Under the pieces are notes generated by a model, which was not told the origin of the DNA, did no database searches, and was given only the letters and a program-made list of their open reading frames with translations. Below, in pieces: positions 1 to 10,181 of a stretch of DNA of 64,000 bases. Position 1 is the first letter of the stretch. Every line of letters begins with the position of its first letter. The stretch is from positions 22,059-86,058 of the forward strand of contig NZ_JAAZQX010000009.1 in NCBI RefSeq assembly GCF_012371325.1, given 5' to 3'. Source of the DNA: Acinetobacter sp. A2. GTDB taxonomy: Bacteria; Pseudomonadota; Gammaproteobacteria; Pseudomonadales; Moraxellaceae. The position numbers and the translations under genes are program-made.

Positions 1-1791
1 CCGATTGCCACAGCAGCATCAAGTACAGGGGAATATACCCGTTCAATTTTTCAGGTAGTGACCATTGCTTTAGTAGTGTCATGGTTTGCCGCAGTGCTGT
101 TTGTGCCGTATTTGGGCGATAAATTATTGCCAGATTTTCAGCGACATGTGCAGCGCGCACCGTGGTATCAACGTCTTTGGGCACGTTTGCGTAAACAACC
201 TGAGCCACAGCCTGTGGCACATCAGGCTGGTGAGGCGCATGACCCGTATCAAACCCGTTTCTATCAGGTATTTCGGTCATGGGTAAATACCTGTGTGCGC
301 TATCGTAAAACCGTAATTGCGGCCACTGTTGCGATTTTTGTGTTGTCGATTGCAATGTTTAAACTGGTACCTCAACAATTCTTCCCGCCTTCCAATCGGG
401 CGGAAATTTTGGTCGATTTAAAACTAGAAGAAGGTGCATCGCTCAAAGCCACCGAGGCCGCAGTCAAAAAAGTGGAAGACTTTTTGGCACAACAGGAGGG
501 CATTGACAATTATGTGGCTTATATAGGTACAGGTTCGCCACGTTTTTATTTACCGCTAGATCAGCAATTGCCGCAAGCCAGTTTTGCGCAATTTGTGGTG
601 CTGGCTTCATCTTTAGATGATCGAGATGAAATTCGCCGTAATTTATCGGAGCAGATCCGTTTATTGTTGCCTGAAGTGCGTACCCGCGTTTCTTTGCTGG
701 AAAATGGCCCACCTGTAGGTTATCCATTGCAATTCCGTGTTTCAGGAGAAGACCTTGCTCAAGTACGACAGTGGGCACAGCAAGTGGCTGCCACAGTCAG
801 TGCCAACCCGAATACCACCAATGTGCATTTAGATTGGGGTGAGCCAAGCAAAGTTATTCAATTACAAATTGATCAAGACCGTGCCCGTCAAATGGGGGTA
901 TCCAGTCTGGATTTGGCTAACTTCCTGAATAGCTCCATTAGTGGTGCGGCAATTAATCAATATCGTGAAAAACGTGAGCTAATTGAAATTCGATTACGTG
1001 GTGATCAAAGTGAGCGCCTAGATGTTGCATCCTTAAGCAGTTTGGCTGTACCGACTTCACGTGGAACATCGGTGCCGTTGGCACAAATTGCACAAATTGA
1101 ATACCGTTTTGAGGAAGGTTTAATTTGGCATCGTAATCGTTTGCCAACCATTACTGTGCGTGCGGACATTAGTACGGGCCTACAACCTGCAACGGTGGTG
1201 AATCAGATCCAACCTGAGCTTGAAAGCTATAAAGGCACTTTGCCAAGTGGCTATTTAATTGAAGTTGGCGGCACGGTTGAAGAATCGGCGCGGGGTCAAA
1301 AATCAGTCAATGCGGGTATGCCGTTTTTCTTGGCTGTGGTGATGACCTTGTTGATGATTCAGCTGCGCAGCATGTCACGTGCATTCATTGTATTTTTGAC
1401 TGCTCCGCTAGGCATCATTGGCGTGGTCTTGTTCTTATTGTTGTTTAACAAACCCTTTGGTTTTGTGGCGATGCTCGGCACAATTGCCTTGTCAGGTATG
1501 ATCATGCGCAACTCCCTGATTTTAATTGATCAGATTGAACAAGACATTCTTGCAGGAGAGTCGCAGTGGGATGCAATTATTAACGCCACGGTACGCCGTT
1601 GCCGTCCAATTGTACTCACAGCATTAGCGGCTGTTTTGGCCATGATTCCACTTTCTCGCAGTATTTTCTTTGGCCCGATGGCCGTGGCGATTATGGGGGG
1701 ATTAATTGTGGCAACCTTGTTGACGCTGTTCTTTTTACCAGCACTGTATGCGCAGTGGTTTAAAGTGAAAAAAAATCCACATAATCTGTAA
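1..1791 (+). CDS. RND-family multidrug efflux permease, C-terminal part (5' end outside window)
   Basis: The reading frame is open from base 1, so the gene begins upstream. About 596 C-terminal residues are present of the roughly 1,030 usual for AcrB/MexB-type inner-membrane proton/drug antiporters. The visible part begins in a membrane helix of the first half, runs through the second large periplasmic porter domain, and ends in a cluster of membrane helices that includes GMIMRNSLILIDQIE and a terminal helix rich in GGLIVATLLTLFFLPALYA, both typical of the family. The porter domain resembles the shorter-loop efflux members rather than a clear AcrB orthologue, so substrates cannot be stated. 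The partner adaptor gene, if any, would lie upstream. The gene ends in a short Lys-rich tail with no obvious terminator. Confidence 0.88.
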   Translation, partial: PIATAASSTGEYTRSIFQVVTIALVVSWFAAVLFVPYLGDKLLPDFQRHVQRAPWYQRLWARLRKQPEPQPVAHQAGEAHDPYQTRFYQVFRSWVNTCVRYRKTVIAATVAIFVLSIAMFKLVPQQFFPPSNRAEILVDLKLEEGASLKATEAAVKKVEDFLAQQEGIDNYVAYIGTGSPRFYLPLDQQLPQASFAQFVVLASSLDDRDEIRRNLSEQIRLLLPEVRTRVSLLENGPPVGYPLQFRVSGEDLAQVRQWAQQVAATVSANPNTTNVHLDWGEPSKVIQLQIDQDRARQMGVSSLDLANFLNSSISGAAINQYREKRELIEIRLRGDQSERLDVASLSSLAVPTSRGTSVPLAQIAQIEYRFEEGLIWHRNRLPTITVRADISTGLQPATVVNQIQPELESYKGTLPSGYLIEVGGTVEESARGQKSVNAGMPFFLAVVMTLLMIQLRSMSRAFIVFLTAPLGIIGVVLFLLLFNKPFGFVAMLGTIALSGMIMRNSLILIDQIEQDILAGESQWDAIINATVRRCRPIVLTALAAVLAMIPLSRSIFFGPMAVAIMGGLIVATLLTLFFLPALYAQWFKVKKNPHNL

Positions 1792-1926
1792 AAGTGACAT
1801 AATAACGGGTGCGAAACTTGGAAAATTTCAATATAGTAGCACCTTATATTTTTCAGCCTTAGCATACGTCACAGCATGCGCCAGATTAAAAAATAAAGCA
1901 TGGCACACATGGGGTTTAATCACATT

Positions 1927-2304
1927 ATGAAGCAAGATAACTTGGTAAAGTTTCGCCGTTCTGTTGCGATCTCTTACGTGTTTATGTTTTTTGCTTTGTT
2001 TACTGTGGTGAGTGGTGCTTTGGCGTATTGGTATGCACGTAAAGTGATTGTGGTGGACAGTACCGAAGTCTGGTTACAGGCGCAGGCGTTATGGATCATG
2101 CGCAATGTGGTAATTTACACGGTATTGGCCCTGTTTGCTGCACTGTGGTTTATTCCTTTGGCATTCTTTCCTTGGGATGCCTTTTTATGGGTCAAAGCCT
2201 GTACTGTGGCAGGTGTGGTATTTGCCGTGATCGCCTTCTTATTTTTACTCAATGCTTGGATTAAAGGGCTGTCCAAATTTTTAAAAAATAAAGCGGTGTT
2301 TTAA
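1927..2304 (+). CDS. Small integral membrane protein of unknown function
   Basis: Predicted 125-residue protein with a basic N-terminus and three or four hydrophobic segments (roughly residues 15-35, 55-80 and 85-110), ending in a Lys-rich tail. I do not recognise a domain. The frame is also open from ATG 1900, which would add nine residues; I prefer the start at 1927 because the sequence from MKQDN looks like a normal inner-membrane protein N-terminus. Neither start has a strong ribosome-binding site. It lies between the efflux permease and dnaJ on the same strand. The hydrophobic pattern supports a real membrane protein; its role is unknown. Confidence 0.6.
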   Translation: MKQDNLVKFRRSVAISYVFMFFALFTVVSGALAYWYARKVIVVDSTEVWLQAQALWIMRNVVIYTVLALFAALWFIPLAFFPWDAFLWVKACTVAGVVFAVIAFLFLLNAWIKGLSKFLKNKAVF

Positions 2305-2432
2305 CAGCATTTCGCTTGTATTCAGCATGTGGCTAAAATTTTTAGCAGTCTTCCCTTGTAAAACTCAGTTTTACCCCAATTTCACACATCAGTTCAGTTT
2401 TAAATAGAATTCCGTGAGGAGCATCGCCAGAC

Positions 2433-3548
2433 ATGGCTAAACGTGATTATTATGAGGTTTTGGGTGTAGCCAAAACCGCTAGTGATGATGAAATTAAAAA
2501 AGCCTACCGTAAGTTGGCGATGAAATATCATCCAGACCGTAACCCAGACAACCCAGAAGCTGAAGAAAAATTTAAAGAAGCTGCAGAAGCCTATGAAATT
2601 TTATCGGATGCAGAAAAGCGCAGTATGTATGACCGCATGGGGCACAATGCCTTTGAAGGTGGCATGGGCGGTGGTGGTGGCTTCGGCGGTGGTTTTAGCG
2701 CAGAAGACATTTTTAGCCAGTTTGGTGATATTTTCGGTGGTGCATTCGGTGGCGGTGGTCGTGGCCAGCAACGTGCACGCCGTGGTTCAGACTTACGCTA
2801 TGTGATGGAACTGACCCTTGAAGAAGCGGTAAAAGGGGTGAAAAAAACCATTACCTTTACTGCACCAGCACCGTGTGAAGCGTGTGATGGCAAAGGCTCA
2901 AAAAATCCAAACGATGTTGAAACCTGTCCAACCTGTCATGGTGCGGGTCAGGTGCGTATGCAGCAAGGTTTCTTCTCGGTACAACAAACTTGTAGCACCT
3001 GTCGTGGTCAAGGCAAAATCATCAAAAACCCATGTAACCAATGTCATGGTTCGGGTGTTGCTGACCGTCAGCAAACCTTGGAAGTCACTATTCCTGCAGG
3101 CGTGGACAATGGCGACCGTGTACGTTTAACTGGTAAAGGTGAAGCCATCCGTGATGGTCAATCGGGCGACTTATACGTAGAAGTGGTGGTGCGTGAGCAT
3201 GAAATCTTCCAGCGTGATGGTGCCGACCTGTATATGGATGTGCCTGTCAGCATTGCTGATGCAGCCCTAGGTAAGGAAATTGAAATTCCAACGCTTGATG
3301 GTCGTGTCAGCCTGAAAGTACCTGAGGGAACACAAACAGGTAAATTGTTCCGTTTGCGTGGTAAAGGGGTAAAACCTGTACGTACTAGCATGCAGGGCGA
3401 TTTGTTATGCCGTATCGTGGTAGAAACACCAGTGAATTTGACTGCGCGTCAGCGTGAATTGTTAAAAGAGTTACAGGCGACGATGGAAGGTGAGGGTAGC
3501 CAATCATCACCAAAGAAGAAGTCGTTCTTTGATCGTTTGTTTGATTAA
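2433..3548 (+). CDS. dnaJ: Chaperone DnaJ (Hsp40)
   Basis: 371-residue co-chaperone that delivers unfolded clients to DnaK and stimulates its ATPase. The domain order is complete: J domain at residues 1-70 with the HPD triad in KYHPDRNPD, a Gly/Phe-rich linker at about 75-120, a zinc-binding domain with four CxxCxGxG repeats ([32 protein letters not shown]), then the C-terminal substrate-binding domains. Length matches the family. A GAGGAG-like ribosome-binding site lies about 12 bases before the ATG. No dnaK or grpE is adjacent, so the gene stands alone here. A hairpin terminator follows the stop codon. Confidence 0.97.
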   Translation: MAKRDYYEVLGVAKTASDDEIKKAYRKLAMKYHPDRNPDNPEAEEKFKEAAEAYEILSDAEKRSMYDRMGHNAFEGGMGGGGGFGGGFSAEDIFSQFGDIFGGAFGGGGRGQQRARRGSDLRYVMELTLEEAVKGVKKTITFTAPAPCEACDGKGSKNPNDVETCPTCHGAGQVRMQQGFFSVQQTCSTCRGQGKIIKNPCNQCHGSGVADRQQTLEVTIPAGVDNGDRVRLTGKGEAIRDGQSGDLYVEVVVREHEIFQRDGADLYMDVPVSIADAALGKEIEIPTLDGRVSLKVPEGTQTGKLFRLRGKGVKPVRTSMQGDLLCRIVVETPVNLTARQRELLKELQATMEGEGSQSSPKKKSFFDRLFD

Positions 3549-3598
3549 AAAATTTGGATGAGGTCTGCCAAAGCAGCATCTCATCTAAACTCAAAAAT

Positions 3599-3623
3599 AA
3601 AGGCGATCTTGAGGATCGCCTTT
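3599..3623. terminator. Terminator after dnaJ, between convergent genes
   Basis: Ten-base inverted repeat AAAGGCGATC / GATCGCCTTT with a five-base loop. It sits about 50 bases after the dnaJ stop and 20 bases before the end of the convergent gene at 3642-3938, so it could terminate from both sides. The T-run on the plus side is short. Confidence 0.7.
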
Positions 3624-3641
3624 GTTGTATCTGCCTTAGCT

Positions 3642-3938
3642 TTATTCGACTTCAGGCACATCTATTTCTAAAACATCTGCATTTTCTGAGCTTGCAGTTT
3701 CAACGGCAGTTTGTGGTTGAGCTGTATTTTCAGTTGTTACAACATTTACAGTTTGCGCTGCTTCTGTTTCAAGTTCAGGTGCATCCACATCAACCGCTAA
3801 GGGTTCTTGTAGCGTTACGCTAATACGGACTTTAGACAGGCTTTCTAGTGTATCGCCTGCTTGAATTGCTGGTTCTGCCAAAACGTGTCCTGCGGTCATG
3901 CTGAGCAGTAATGCTGCGACTATTTTCTTTGAATGCAT
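3642..3938 (-). CDS. Small exported protein of unknown function
   Basis: 98-residue protein with a clear signal peptide: basic MHSKK start, hydrophobic core AALLLSM and an AxA-type cleavage site at HVLA|EP (about residue 21). The mature part is acidic and low in complexity, rich in Glu, Val, Ala and Thr, with no cysteine, so it is not a lipoprotein. A good ribosome-binding site (AAAGGGGA) precedes the ATG on the minus strand. It is transcribed toward dnaJ and shares its terminator. I do not recognise a family; a periplasmic location is inferred from the signal peptide. Confidence 0.7.
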   Translation of the reverse strand: MHSKKIVAALLLSMTAGHVLAEPAIQAGDTLESLSKVRISVTLQEPLAVDVDAPELETEAAQTVNVVTTENTAQPQTAVETASSENADVLEIDVPEVE

Positions 3939-4212
3939 GTAAATCCCCTTTCATTTTTACAATTGTTCTCATGCGTGCAGGCTAGTCTGCGCATACAAGT
4001 TTGCAAATTTGTGAAATTCACATAAAAAACAGCTTTTTGCTGATAAATTTTTAATGGAAATCTCCTAAAAATTAGCCAGTATGATCTAAAGTCTGACTTG
4101 CTCCCCCAAAGACGGTAATTTTCCGATAAAAATAAACCCAGAAACTTGCGCAGCAAACTTAGTCTGAGCAGCGAGTTTTGATATAGTAAGCACAATTTAG
4201 AATCTATTTTAG

Positions 4213-5043
<831 letters not shown>

Positions 5044-5106
5044 ATCGCCGCTGATGATAAAATAATAAAAACTGCTTGAACAAATCGTGATCTGCAGTTA
5101 AAACTA

Positions 5107-5141
5107 GGGTCTGATGTCATGGATGATGAAGCATCAGACCC
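5107..5141. terminator. Inverted repeat after dapB
   Basis: Perfect ten-base inverted repeat GGGTCTGATG / CATCAGACCC with a 15-base loop. It lies between dapB and the START-like gene and could act as a terminator, but no T-run follows. A protein-binding palindrome or repeat remnant is possible. Confidence 0.4.
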
Positions 5142-5160
5142 CACACAAAACTAAAATAAG

Positions 5161-5817
5161 ATGCACAAGATAATGAAAAAAATTCTGCCAATTCTTGGCA
5201 TGATCGCCTGTAGCTGTATCACGCATGCGCAAAGCCTTGAACATGCCAAACTCAGTATTCATAAAAACAATATTAAAGTCTGGACCTATCAACAGCAGTC
5301 TAGTCCTGTATTTTTATACAAGGCAGAAACTACCTTTAATGTGCCTTTAGAAAAAGCAGCTGCTTTAATTTTAGATGTTGATCATGCTGTGAAATGGGTG
5401 CCTTATGTGGGCAGCGTTAAAGTCTTGTCACGAGATGATCAAAAAGGTGAGTTCTTATTGTATATGGTGCTGGATTTTCCATTTCCCTTGAAAGACCGAG
5501 ATTTGGTGGTTAAAGGAAAAATGAGCAAAGATGCACAGGGAGTCATCAGCATTCAAAATACAGCCATTGAAGGCGGCTATCCGCTGAATCCTAACTATGT
5601 GCGTATTCGGCAGTATGAGGGAGATTGGACATTTCAGAAATTGGGCAATCAGAAAGTCAAGGTCAGTACCTATGGCTATGCTAACCCTGAAGGCTCGATT
5701 CCTTTAAGTTTTGTGAATATGTTTGTGCAGCAGCAACCGTATCAAATGCTGCAAAAAATGAAAATTGAATTAAGCAAAAGCGGTAATTATAAGGCGTTGC
5801 CGGAAATTTTGCGTTAA
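5161..5817 (+). CDS. Exported START-like (SRPBCC fold) protein
   Basis: 218-residue protein with an N-terminal signal peptide (core ILPILGMIACSCI, cleavage near THAQ|S). The mature domain looks like the START/SRPBCC helix-grip fold: an early strand segment with FNVPLEKAAALILDVD, a central WVPYVGSVKVL strand, FPFPLKDRDLVVKG, and a C-terminal helix. Proteins of this type bind lipids or other hydrophobic ligands; the ligand here is unknown. An internal ATG at 5173 would start the protein at MKKILP, the more typical signal-peptide start. It converges with the Wzi-family gene at 5910-7349, with a hairpin between them. No functional link to capsule is shown. Confidence 0.75.
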   Translation: MHKIMKKILPILGMIACSCITHAQSLEHAKLSIHKNNIKVWTYQQQSSPVFLYKAETTFNVPLEKAAALILDVDHAVKWVPYVGSVKVLSRDDQKGEFLLYMVLDFPFPLKDRDLVVKGKMSKDAQGVISIQNTAIEGGYPLNPNYVRIRQYEGDWTFQKLGNQKVKVSTYGYANPEGSIPLSFVNMFVQQQPYQMLQKMKIELSKSGNYKALPEILR

Positions 5818-5854
5818 GTAATTGAGTTGCGCTGAATTTTTAATCTTAGAAAAA

Positions 5855-5882
5855 TGGATGAAATCGGTGTCGATCTCATCCA
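5855..5882. terminator. Hairpin between convergent genes
   Basis: Imperfect 12-base inverted repeat (TGGATGAAATCG / CGATCTCATCCA, one mismatch) in the 92-base gap between the START-like gene and the convergent Wzi-family gene. There is no T-run on either strand, so termination is only a suggestion. Confidence 0.35.
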
Positions 5883-5909
5883 CGAAGTATTTCGGTCTAG
5901 CGGGTAGAC

Positions 5910-7349
5910 TTAATAAGAAAACAGCCCTTTTTCTAAAGGAAATTCAATACCAATCGATGCACCACCATCATTGCCAAGGACATCTGAATCGCTAATCCAG
6001 CCATTCAGTTTAAGTGGAATATCTGGGCGTAAATAGTGTGTCCAAGTTAAATCCAAAGCTTTTAACTCATCTTTTTCTGGGAAAGCATAATTCGTGCCTC
6101 GATTTGATTCATTCAATTTGGCAAACATTACACGTGCATTCACGCGGTTGATACGATCAAAACGAATATCCCCACCGACTGAGATCATTTGTCCATCACC
6201 GCCCATGGCATGCGCTAAAGGATAGCCATGTTGATAGAAACCATCAGTGTAGACATGGTGGTTATAGGTAATACCTTGTGCTTTACCGTTAGTACGGGTA
6301 TCTGCCCATTCGGTATAGAGTTGGAACGGCATATTTTGATAGCTTGATGAATAATCGACCCCAGCCAAATACATTTTTTTTGAAGGTAAGCCACCAGCTT
6401 CATCTTCACCTGCGTATTGTGCATAGATACCCATTGGCACTTGTAGCAATGGCTGTAGGTTTAAGCGTGCATCAAAACCTGCAACTTGGTTAGATTTATC
6501 ATCATCACTGTTATTAAAGTTATCGTTGCCTTTGATTGCATTCCAAAGTGTGGATAGACTTTCTGAACGATCACCCCCACCCCACTGCATCATACGTGAT
6601 GCCCCAAGTTCGAAATAAGGTAGCGGTTGTGCAGTGACACGTAAACCAATCAATTTGGCATCGGGTACATCATCATAATCATGCAATTGACCTGCAAAGG
6701 CTTGATATTGCCATGGACCAATCCAAGACAGCCATTTGTTGCTGAAAGCTTGTTGTTCAGCACGCTGCATGGTTACGCCGTAAACTGGGCGGCTAGCATC
6801 ACCACGAATTAAGCTGCCGTCATGTGCAGGCCCCCAGTAGGTTGGAATTTGCCCTGCGATGAGCCATTGATTCCAAAGTTTGGCTGCAATGTACGAACCT
6901 TCAACATTGACATCTTGGTCATGGTCAATTTGTGGGTCTTTTTCTGCATTGACCCGAATTTTAGCATCCCAGTTCTGATTACCAGCATTGAGCTCTAAAC
7001 CTGCTTGATATTGTGCTTTTTGTTGGTCGCCAAAAGCCTGAGGAATATGCTTTTGATCTGTTTCTGCAAAAAGAGAGGCTTTGAGCAGTTGGTTATTGGC
7101 ATTTAAATGTGCCACCACTGCATCTACAACTTTTTGCTGATTGGTATTGCTGACTTTGGCTTGAGAAAGTGCACGTTGAATTTCATCACCACTCATGGGC
7201 CAAGTTGAAGTACTGATTTGAATAACACCTTGCTGATTTAGCCAGTTTAAATCGGTACGTAAGTTTTGGTCGTTTAGGACAATGCCTTGGGCAAAGCTTA
7301 AGGATGAGCTTAACGCCAGTGTTACCAGCAGCGCTTTGGGTGCAAACAT
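5910..7349 (-). CDS. Capsule assembly Wzi-family outer-membrane protein, copy 1
   Basis: 479-residue protein with a signal peptide ending near SFA|QG. The mature part matches the Wzi/capsule-assembly family: an N-terminal helical region with LRTDLNWLNQQGVIQIS, followed by many alternating aromatic strands typical of an outer-membrane beta-barrel, including WLIAGQIPTYWGPAHDGSL. Wzi anchors capsular polysaccharide at the cell surface in enteric bacteria; the same role here is inferred. It lies downstream of wzc on the same strand with a 164-base gap. A closely similar paralogue sits at 44103-45545, at the other end of the locus. Length and barrel pattern look intact. Confidence 0.85.
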   Translation of the reverse strand: MFAPKALLVTLALSSSLSFAQGIVLNDQNLRTDLNWLNQQGVIQISTSTWPMSGDEIQRALSQAKVSNTNQQKVVDAVVAHLNANNQLLKASLFAETDQKHIPQAFGDQQKAQYQAGLELNAGNQNWDAKIRVNAEKDPQIDHDQDVNVEGSYIAAKLWNQWLIAGQIPTYWGPAHDGSLIRGDASRPVYGVTMQRAEQQAFSNKWLSWIGPWQYQAFAGQLHDYDDVPDAKLIGLRVTAQPLPYFELGASRMMQWGGGDRSESLSTLWNAIKGNDNFNNSDDDKSNQVAGFDARLNLQPLLQVPMGIYAQYAGEDEAGGLPSKKMYLAGVDYSSSYQNMPFQLYTEWADTRTNGKAQGITYNHHVYTDGFYQHGYPLAHAMGGDGQMISVGGDIRFDRINRVNARVMFAKLNESNRGTNYAFPEKDELKALDLTWTHYLRPDIPLKLNGWISDSDVLGNDGGASIGIEFPLEKGLFSY

Positions 7350-7513
7350 GCTTATATATTCTCAGCGTTTATAAACTGTAAACAAGATAGATTTTTGAGT
7401 AGATTTTTGCAATGTGAATTGTTGAGTATTGTTGTAAATTTCAAAAGAAAATTCTTTAAAAATAGGTGAGTATTGCGATGGCGGGCTGATTTCAGCCCAC
7501 CAATCACTTCAAA

Positions 7514-9700
7514 TTAATCATCATTCTTATTGGCTTTATAGGCATAAGCATAGTTATACCCATAGCCATAACCGCCTGCTTCACGTTGAATATCATTCAA
7601 AATAAAGCCGTTTACTTTCACGCCAGCTTGTTCAAAGCGGTTGACAGTCAGTTCAAGTTCTTTCATTTGCGTCTTGGCATAACGTGCCACTACCAAATTC
7701 ACACCCGCATATTGTGAAATAATAATCCCATCGGTGACTGCAAGGACTGGTGGGGTATCAATCAGAATATGGTCAAATTGACTCGACAAGTGCGTGAGCA
7801 TGTCTGCAATTTTTTGCGTGCTTAACAACTCTGAAGGATTGGCAGGGCTTTTGCCGCGACTGATGATGCTTAAATTTTCAACTTCAGTACTACGCACAAT
7901 ATTGCCTAACTCTTGCTGACCATTCAGGTATTCGGTTAAGCCAGGCTTAGGGTCGTAATTAAAGTATTTATGCATATAACCACGACGTAAATCGGCGTCA
8001 ATCAATAATACGCGCTTATCACTTTGCGCCAAAATAGTAGCCAAGTTGGTTGAAATAAACGATTTACCCAACTCTGGTGCAGGGCCAGAAATCATAATGA
8101 TATTGTTTTTGGCACTGCTTAAAGCAAAGTGAATAGCAGTACGCATGCTGCGCAGGCTTTCAATGGCAATATCATCACTATTTTTAACCGCAAGAATAGG
8201 AATATTCTTTTTCTTTTTCAGAATTTTAATACGGCTTTCTTGCACAGGTGAACGTGGTACAGTGGCATAAACAGGTAAATCAAGTTCATTTTCAATTTGA
8301 TTCGAGTCTTTAATACCTGAGCGCAACATATTACGCAGTAAGGCCAATAATGTGCCCAGAAAACCACCCAAGAAAACGGACAAAATCAGAATTAGTAATT
8401 TCTTTGGTTTAATTGGCTCAATCGGTTCTACAGCAGTATCGACAATACGCACATTGCCAATTTCACCTGCTTTAGCAATCCGCAGTTGTTGGTAAGAGTT
8501 AAGCAAGCCTGTATACAGCTGTTGTTTGACTTCTACTTCACGGAACAGTTGTAAATATTGGCGTTGTAATTCTGGCAAGCGTTTAAGTGTGCCATCTAAC
8601 TCTGCAATGCGTTTGTTAATTGCCCCCAATTGCGCATTCATTTGCTGCATCACAGGGTGTTCGTTGGTGTACTTGGCCCCAGCTTCAGCCACTTGTTGCT
8701 CTAACTGCGCTTTTTGGGTTTCCAAAGTAATACTTTGGGTTAAATATAACTCAGATTCTTTGGTCACATCGACTGTATTAAACTGTTGGCGGAAACGGTT
8801 AAATTCACGCTCTGCGACATCTAATTGTTGTTTCAGTTCTGGGAGTTGGTCTTCCAAAAACTTTAAAGTCTGTGCCGTTTCTGCAGTACGACGCTCAATA
8901 TTTTGTTGGCTATACGCTGCTAAAATGGCATTCAGTACTTGGGTAATGTGTTGTTTGTCTGACCCTTGGTAATTCAGCCCCAACACGCCCGTTAACTTAC
9001 CTCTTTCTGCCACAGAGTAGTCAGTGGTTAAGCTTTTCATGGCAGCAGGTAAGCTTTGTTTTTGGATGTTATAGGCAGCGTTAAAGCTGTCTTGACTAAA
9101 AATAGCGACTTTCCACAGCCCAAATTCAGACTGTAATTGACTGACTTGGTTTAAAGGTGCAGAAAAAACCACCTGTTCGGTTTCTTCATCGGTCAAGCTG
9201 TATTTGCCTTGTGCAAATTTTAAAATTAAGTTTTTATCTTGAAAATATTGCGGGATATCGAACTGGCGAATATCAAAACTTTTTTGATTGTCTTTGAATA
9301 GCACTGACTGAGATGAATATTCACTGTCATATTCATGCTTGGCAATTAAACGATTCCAGAAACTGTCTTCTGTACCCGAAACGCGAATATTTAAATTTAG
9401 ATGATCAATCACGCTGCCCAACACCAAACGTGATTTTAAAATTTCAATTTCAGCTTGTGCAGGCGATTTCTGCTCAATCATATTGGACAAATCACCCAAT
9501 AACGCTGCAGAGGCCCCTTTGCTGTCTTCGACCTGTACCAAAGCATCTACTGCATAGGTGTCTGGCGTGGTTCTTAAATACAGTAAAGCGCAGACGATAC
9601 TGAGTAGAACGCAAAGGGTAATCATTTTCCATTGTGCGATTAAGGAAAAAAATAATTCCTTTAAATCAATGGTGTCTTCGGTGTTGGCGGTTTGGCTCAT
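7514..9700 (-). CDS. wzc: Polysaccharide co-polymerase / bacterial tyrosine kinase Wzc
   Basis: 728-residue inner-membrane BY-kinase that controls capsule chain length and export together with Wza. It has an N-terminal Wzz domain after a first membrane helix (about residues 30-50), a long periplasmic coiled-coil region, a second helix (about 435-455), and a cytoplasmic kinase domain. The kinase has Walker A in SGPAPELGKSF (about 538-548), Walker A' in LLIDADLRRG and Walker B in ILIDTPPVL. The C-terminus carries a cluster of six tyrosines at about residues 711-721, the expected autophosphorylation sites. Wzb (9753-10181) should dephosphorylate it. It is third in the minus-strand wza-wzb-wzc operon, 52 bases after wzb. 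Confidence 0.97.
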   Translation of the reverse strand: MSQTANTEDTIDLKELFFSLIAQWKMITLCVLLSIVCALLYLRTTPDTYAVDALVQVEDSKGASAALLGDLSNMIEQKSPAQAEIEILKSRLVLGSVIDHLNLNIRVSGTEDSFWNRLIAKHEYDSEYSSQSVLFKDNQKSFDIRQFDIPQYFQDKNLILKFAQGKYSLTDEETEQVVFSAPLNQVSQLQSEFGLWKVAIFSQDSFNAAYNIQKQSLPAAMKSLTTDYSVAERGKLTGVLGLNYQGSDKQHITQVLNAILAAYSQQNIERRTAETAQTLKFLEDQLPELKQQLDVAEREFNRFRQQFNTVDVTKESELYLTQSITLETQKAQLEQQVAEAGAKYTNEHPVMQQMNAQLGAINKRIAELDGTLKRLPELQRQYLQLFREVEVKQQLYTGLLNSYQQLRIAKAGEIGNVRIVDTAVEPIEPIKPKKLLILILSVFLGGFLGTLLALLRNMLRSGIKDSNQIENELDLPVYATVPRSPVQESRIKILKKKKNIPILAVKNSDDIAIESLRSMRTAIHFALSSAKNNIIMISGPAPELGKSFISTNLATILAQSDKRVLLIDADLRRGYMHKYFNYDPKPGLTEYLNGQQELGNIVRSTEVENLSIISRGKSPANPSELLSTQKIADMLTHLSSQFDHILIDTPPVLAVTDGIIISQYAGVNLVVARYAKTQMKELELTVNRFEQAGVKVNGFILNDIQREAGGYGYGYNYAYAYKANKNDD

Positions 9701-9752
9701 AGTTTAAATATCAAAAAAAGTAGAATTTTAAAAAAAGCTGAATATCAAGAAA

Positions 9753-10181
9753 CTAGATATATTTTTTCCAGTCGGCAATGCAGGCTTGAATTAACGCACA
9801 GGTTTCATCAAATACGGCCTGATCGTGCTGATAGGGGTCGGCTACGTTTTTACTTTGCCAGTGCCCCAATCTAAAAGTTTTGCCTTTGGCAAAGGGCCAG
9901 GTTTGTTCCACATGCTTTTGTTGATTTTGGCTCATCACCAAAATCAGGTCGGCTTTTTTAATTAAGTCTGCATTGAGTTTTTTTGCCACGTGTGGACTCA
10001 TGTCAATGCCGTGACGTTGCATACATAAACAGGCTTTGTCATCGGCTGCATGACCAACCAAGCCTGAAATACCTGCAGATTCAATCTGTAAGTGTGGATA
10101 TTGCTGTTTTAAAAAGTATTCTGCCATGGGGCTACGGCAAATATTGCCGATACATACCACCAAAATGTGATTAATTTTCAT
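9753..10181 (-). CDS. wzb: Low-molecular-weight protein tyrosine phosphatase Wzb
   Basis: 142-residue cytoplasmic phosphatase that removes phosphate from the Wzc tyrosine tail, allowing cycling of the capsule export machine. The active-site P-loop CIGNICRS lies at residues 10-17 (CX5R-S) and the general-acid Asp is in the DPYQHD segment near residue 115, both as in LMW-PTPs. Length is typical. The start codon overlaps the wza stop by one base (TAATG arrangement), indicating translational coupling in the wza-wzb-wzc operon. Confidence 0.96.
   Translation of the reverse strand: MKINHILVVCIGNICRSPMAEYFLKQQYPHLQIESAGISGLVGHAADDKACLCMQRHGIDMSPHVAKKLNADLIKKADLILVMSQNQQKHVEQTWPFAKGKTFRLGHWQSKNVADPYQHDQAVFDETCALIQACIADWKKYI

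Noticed and set aside
8526..8972. 148-codon plus-strand frame opposite wzc
   Set aside because: It lies wholly inside the well-supported wzc gene on the other strand, is Cys/Ser-rich with no recognisable domain, and has no sign of its own translation start.
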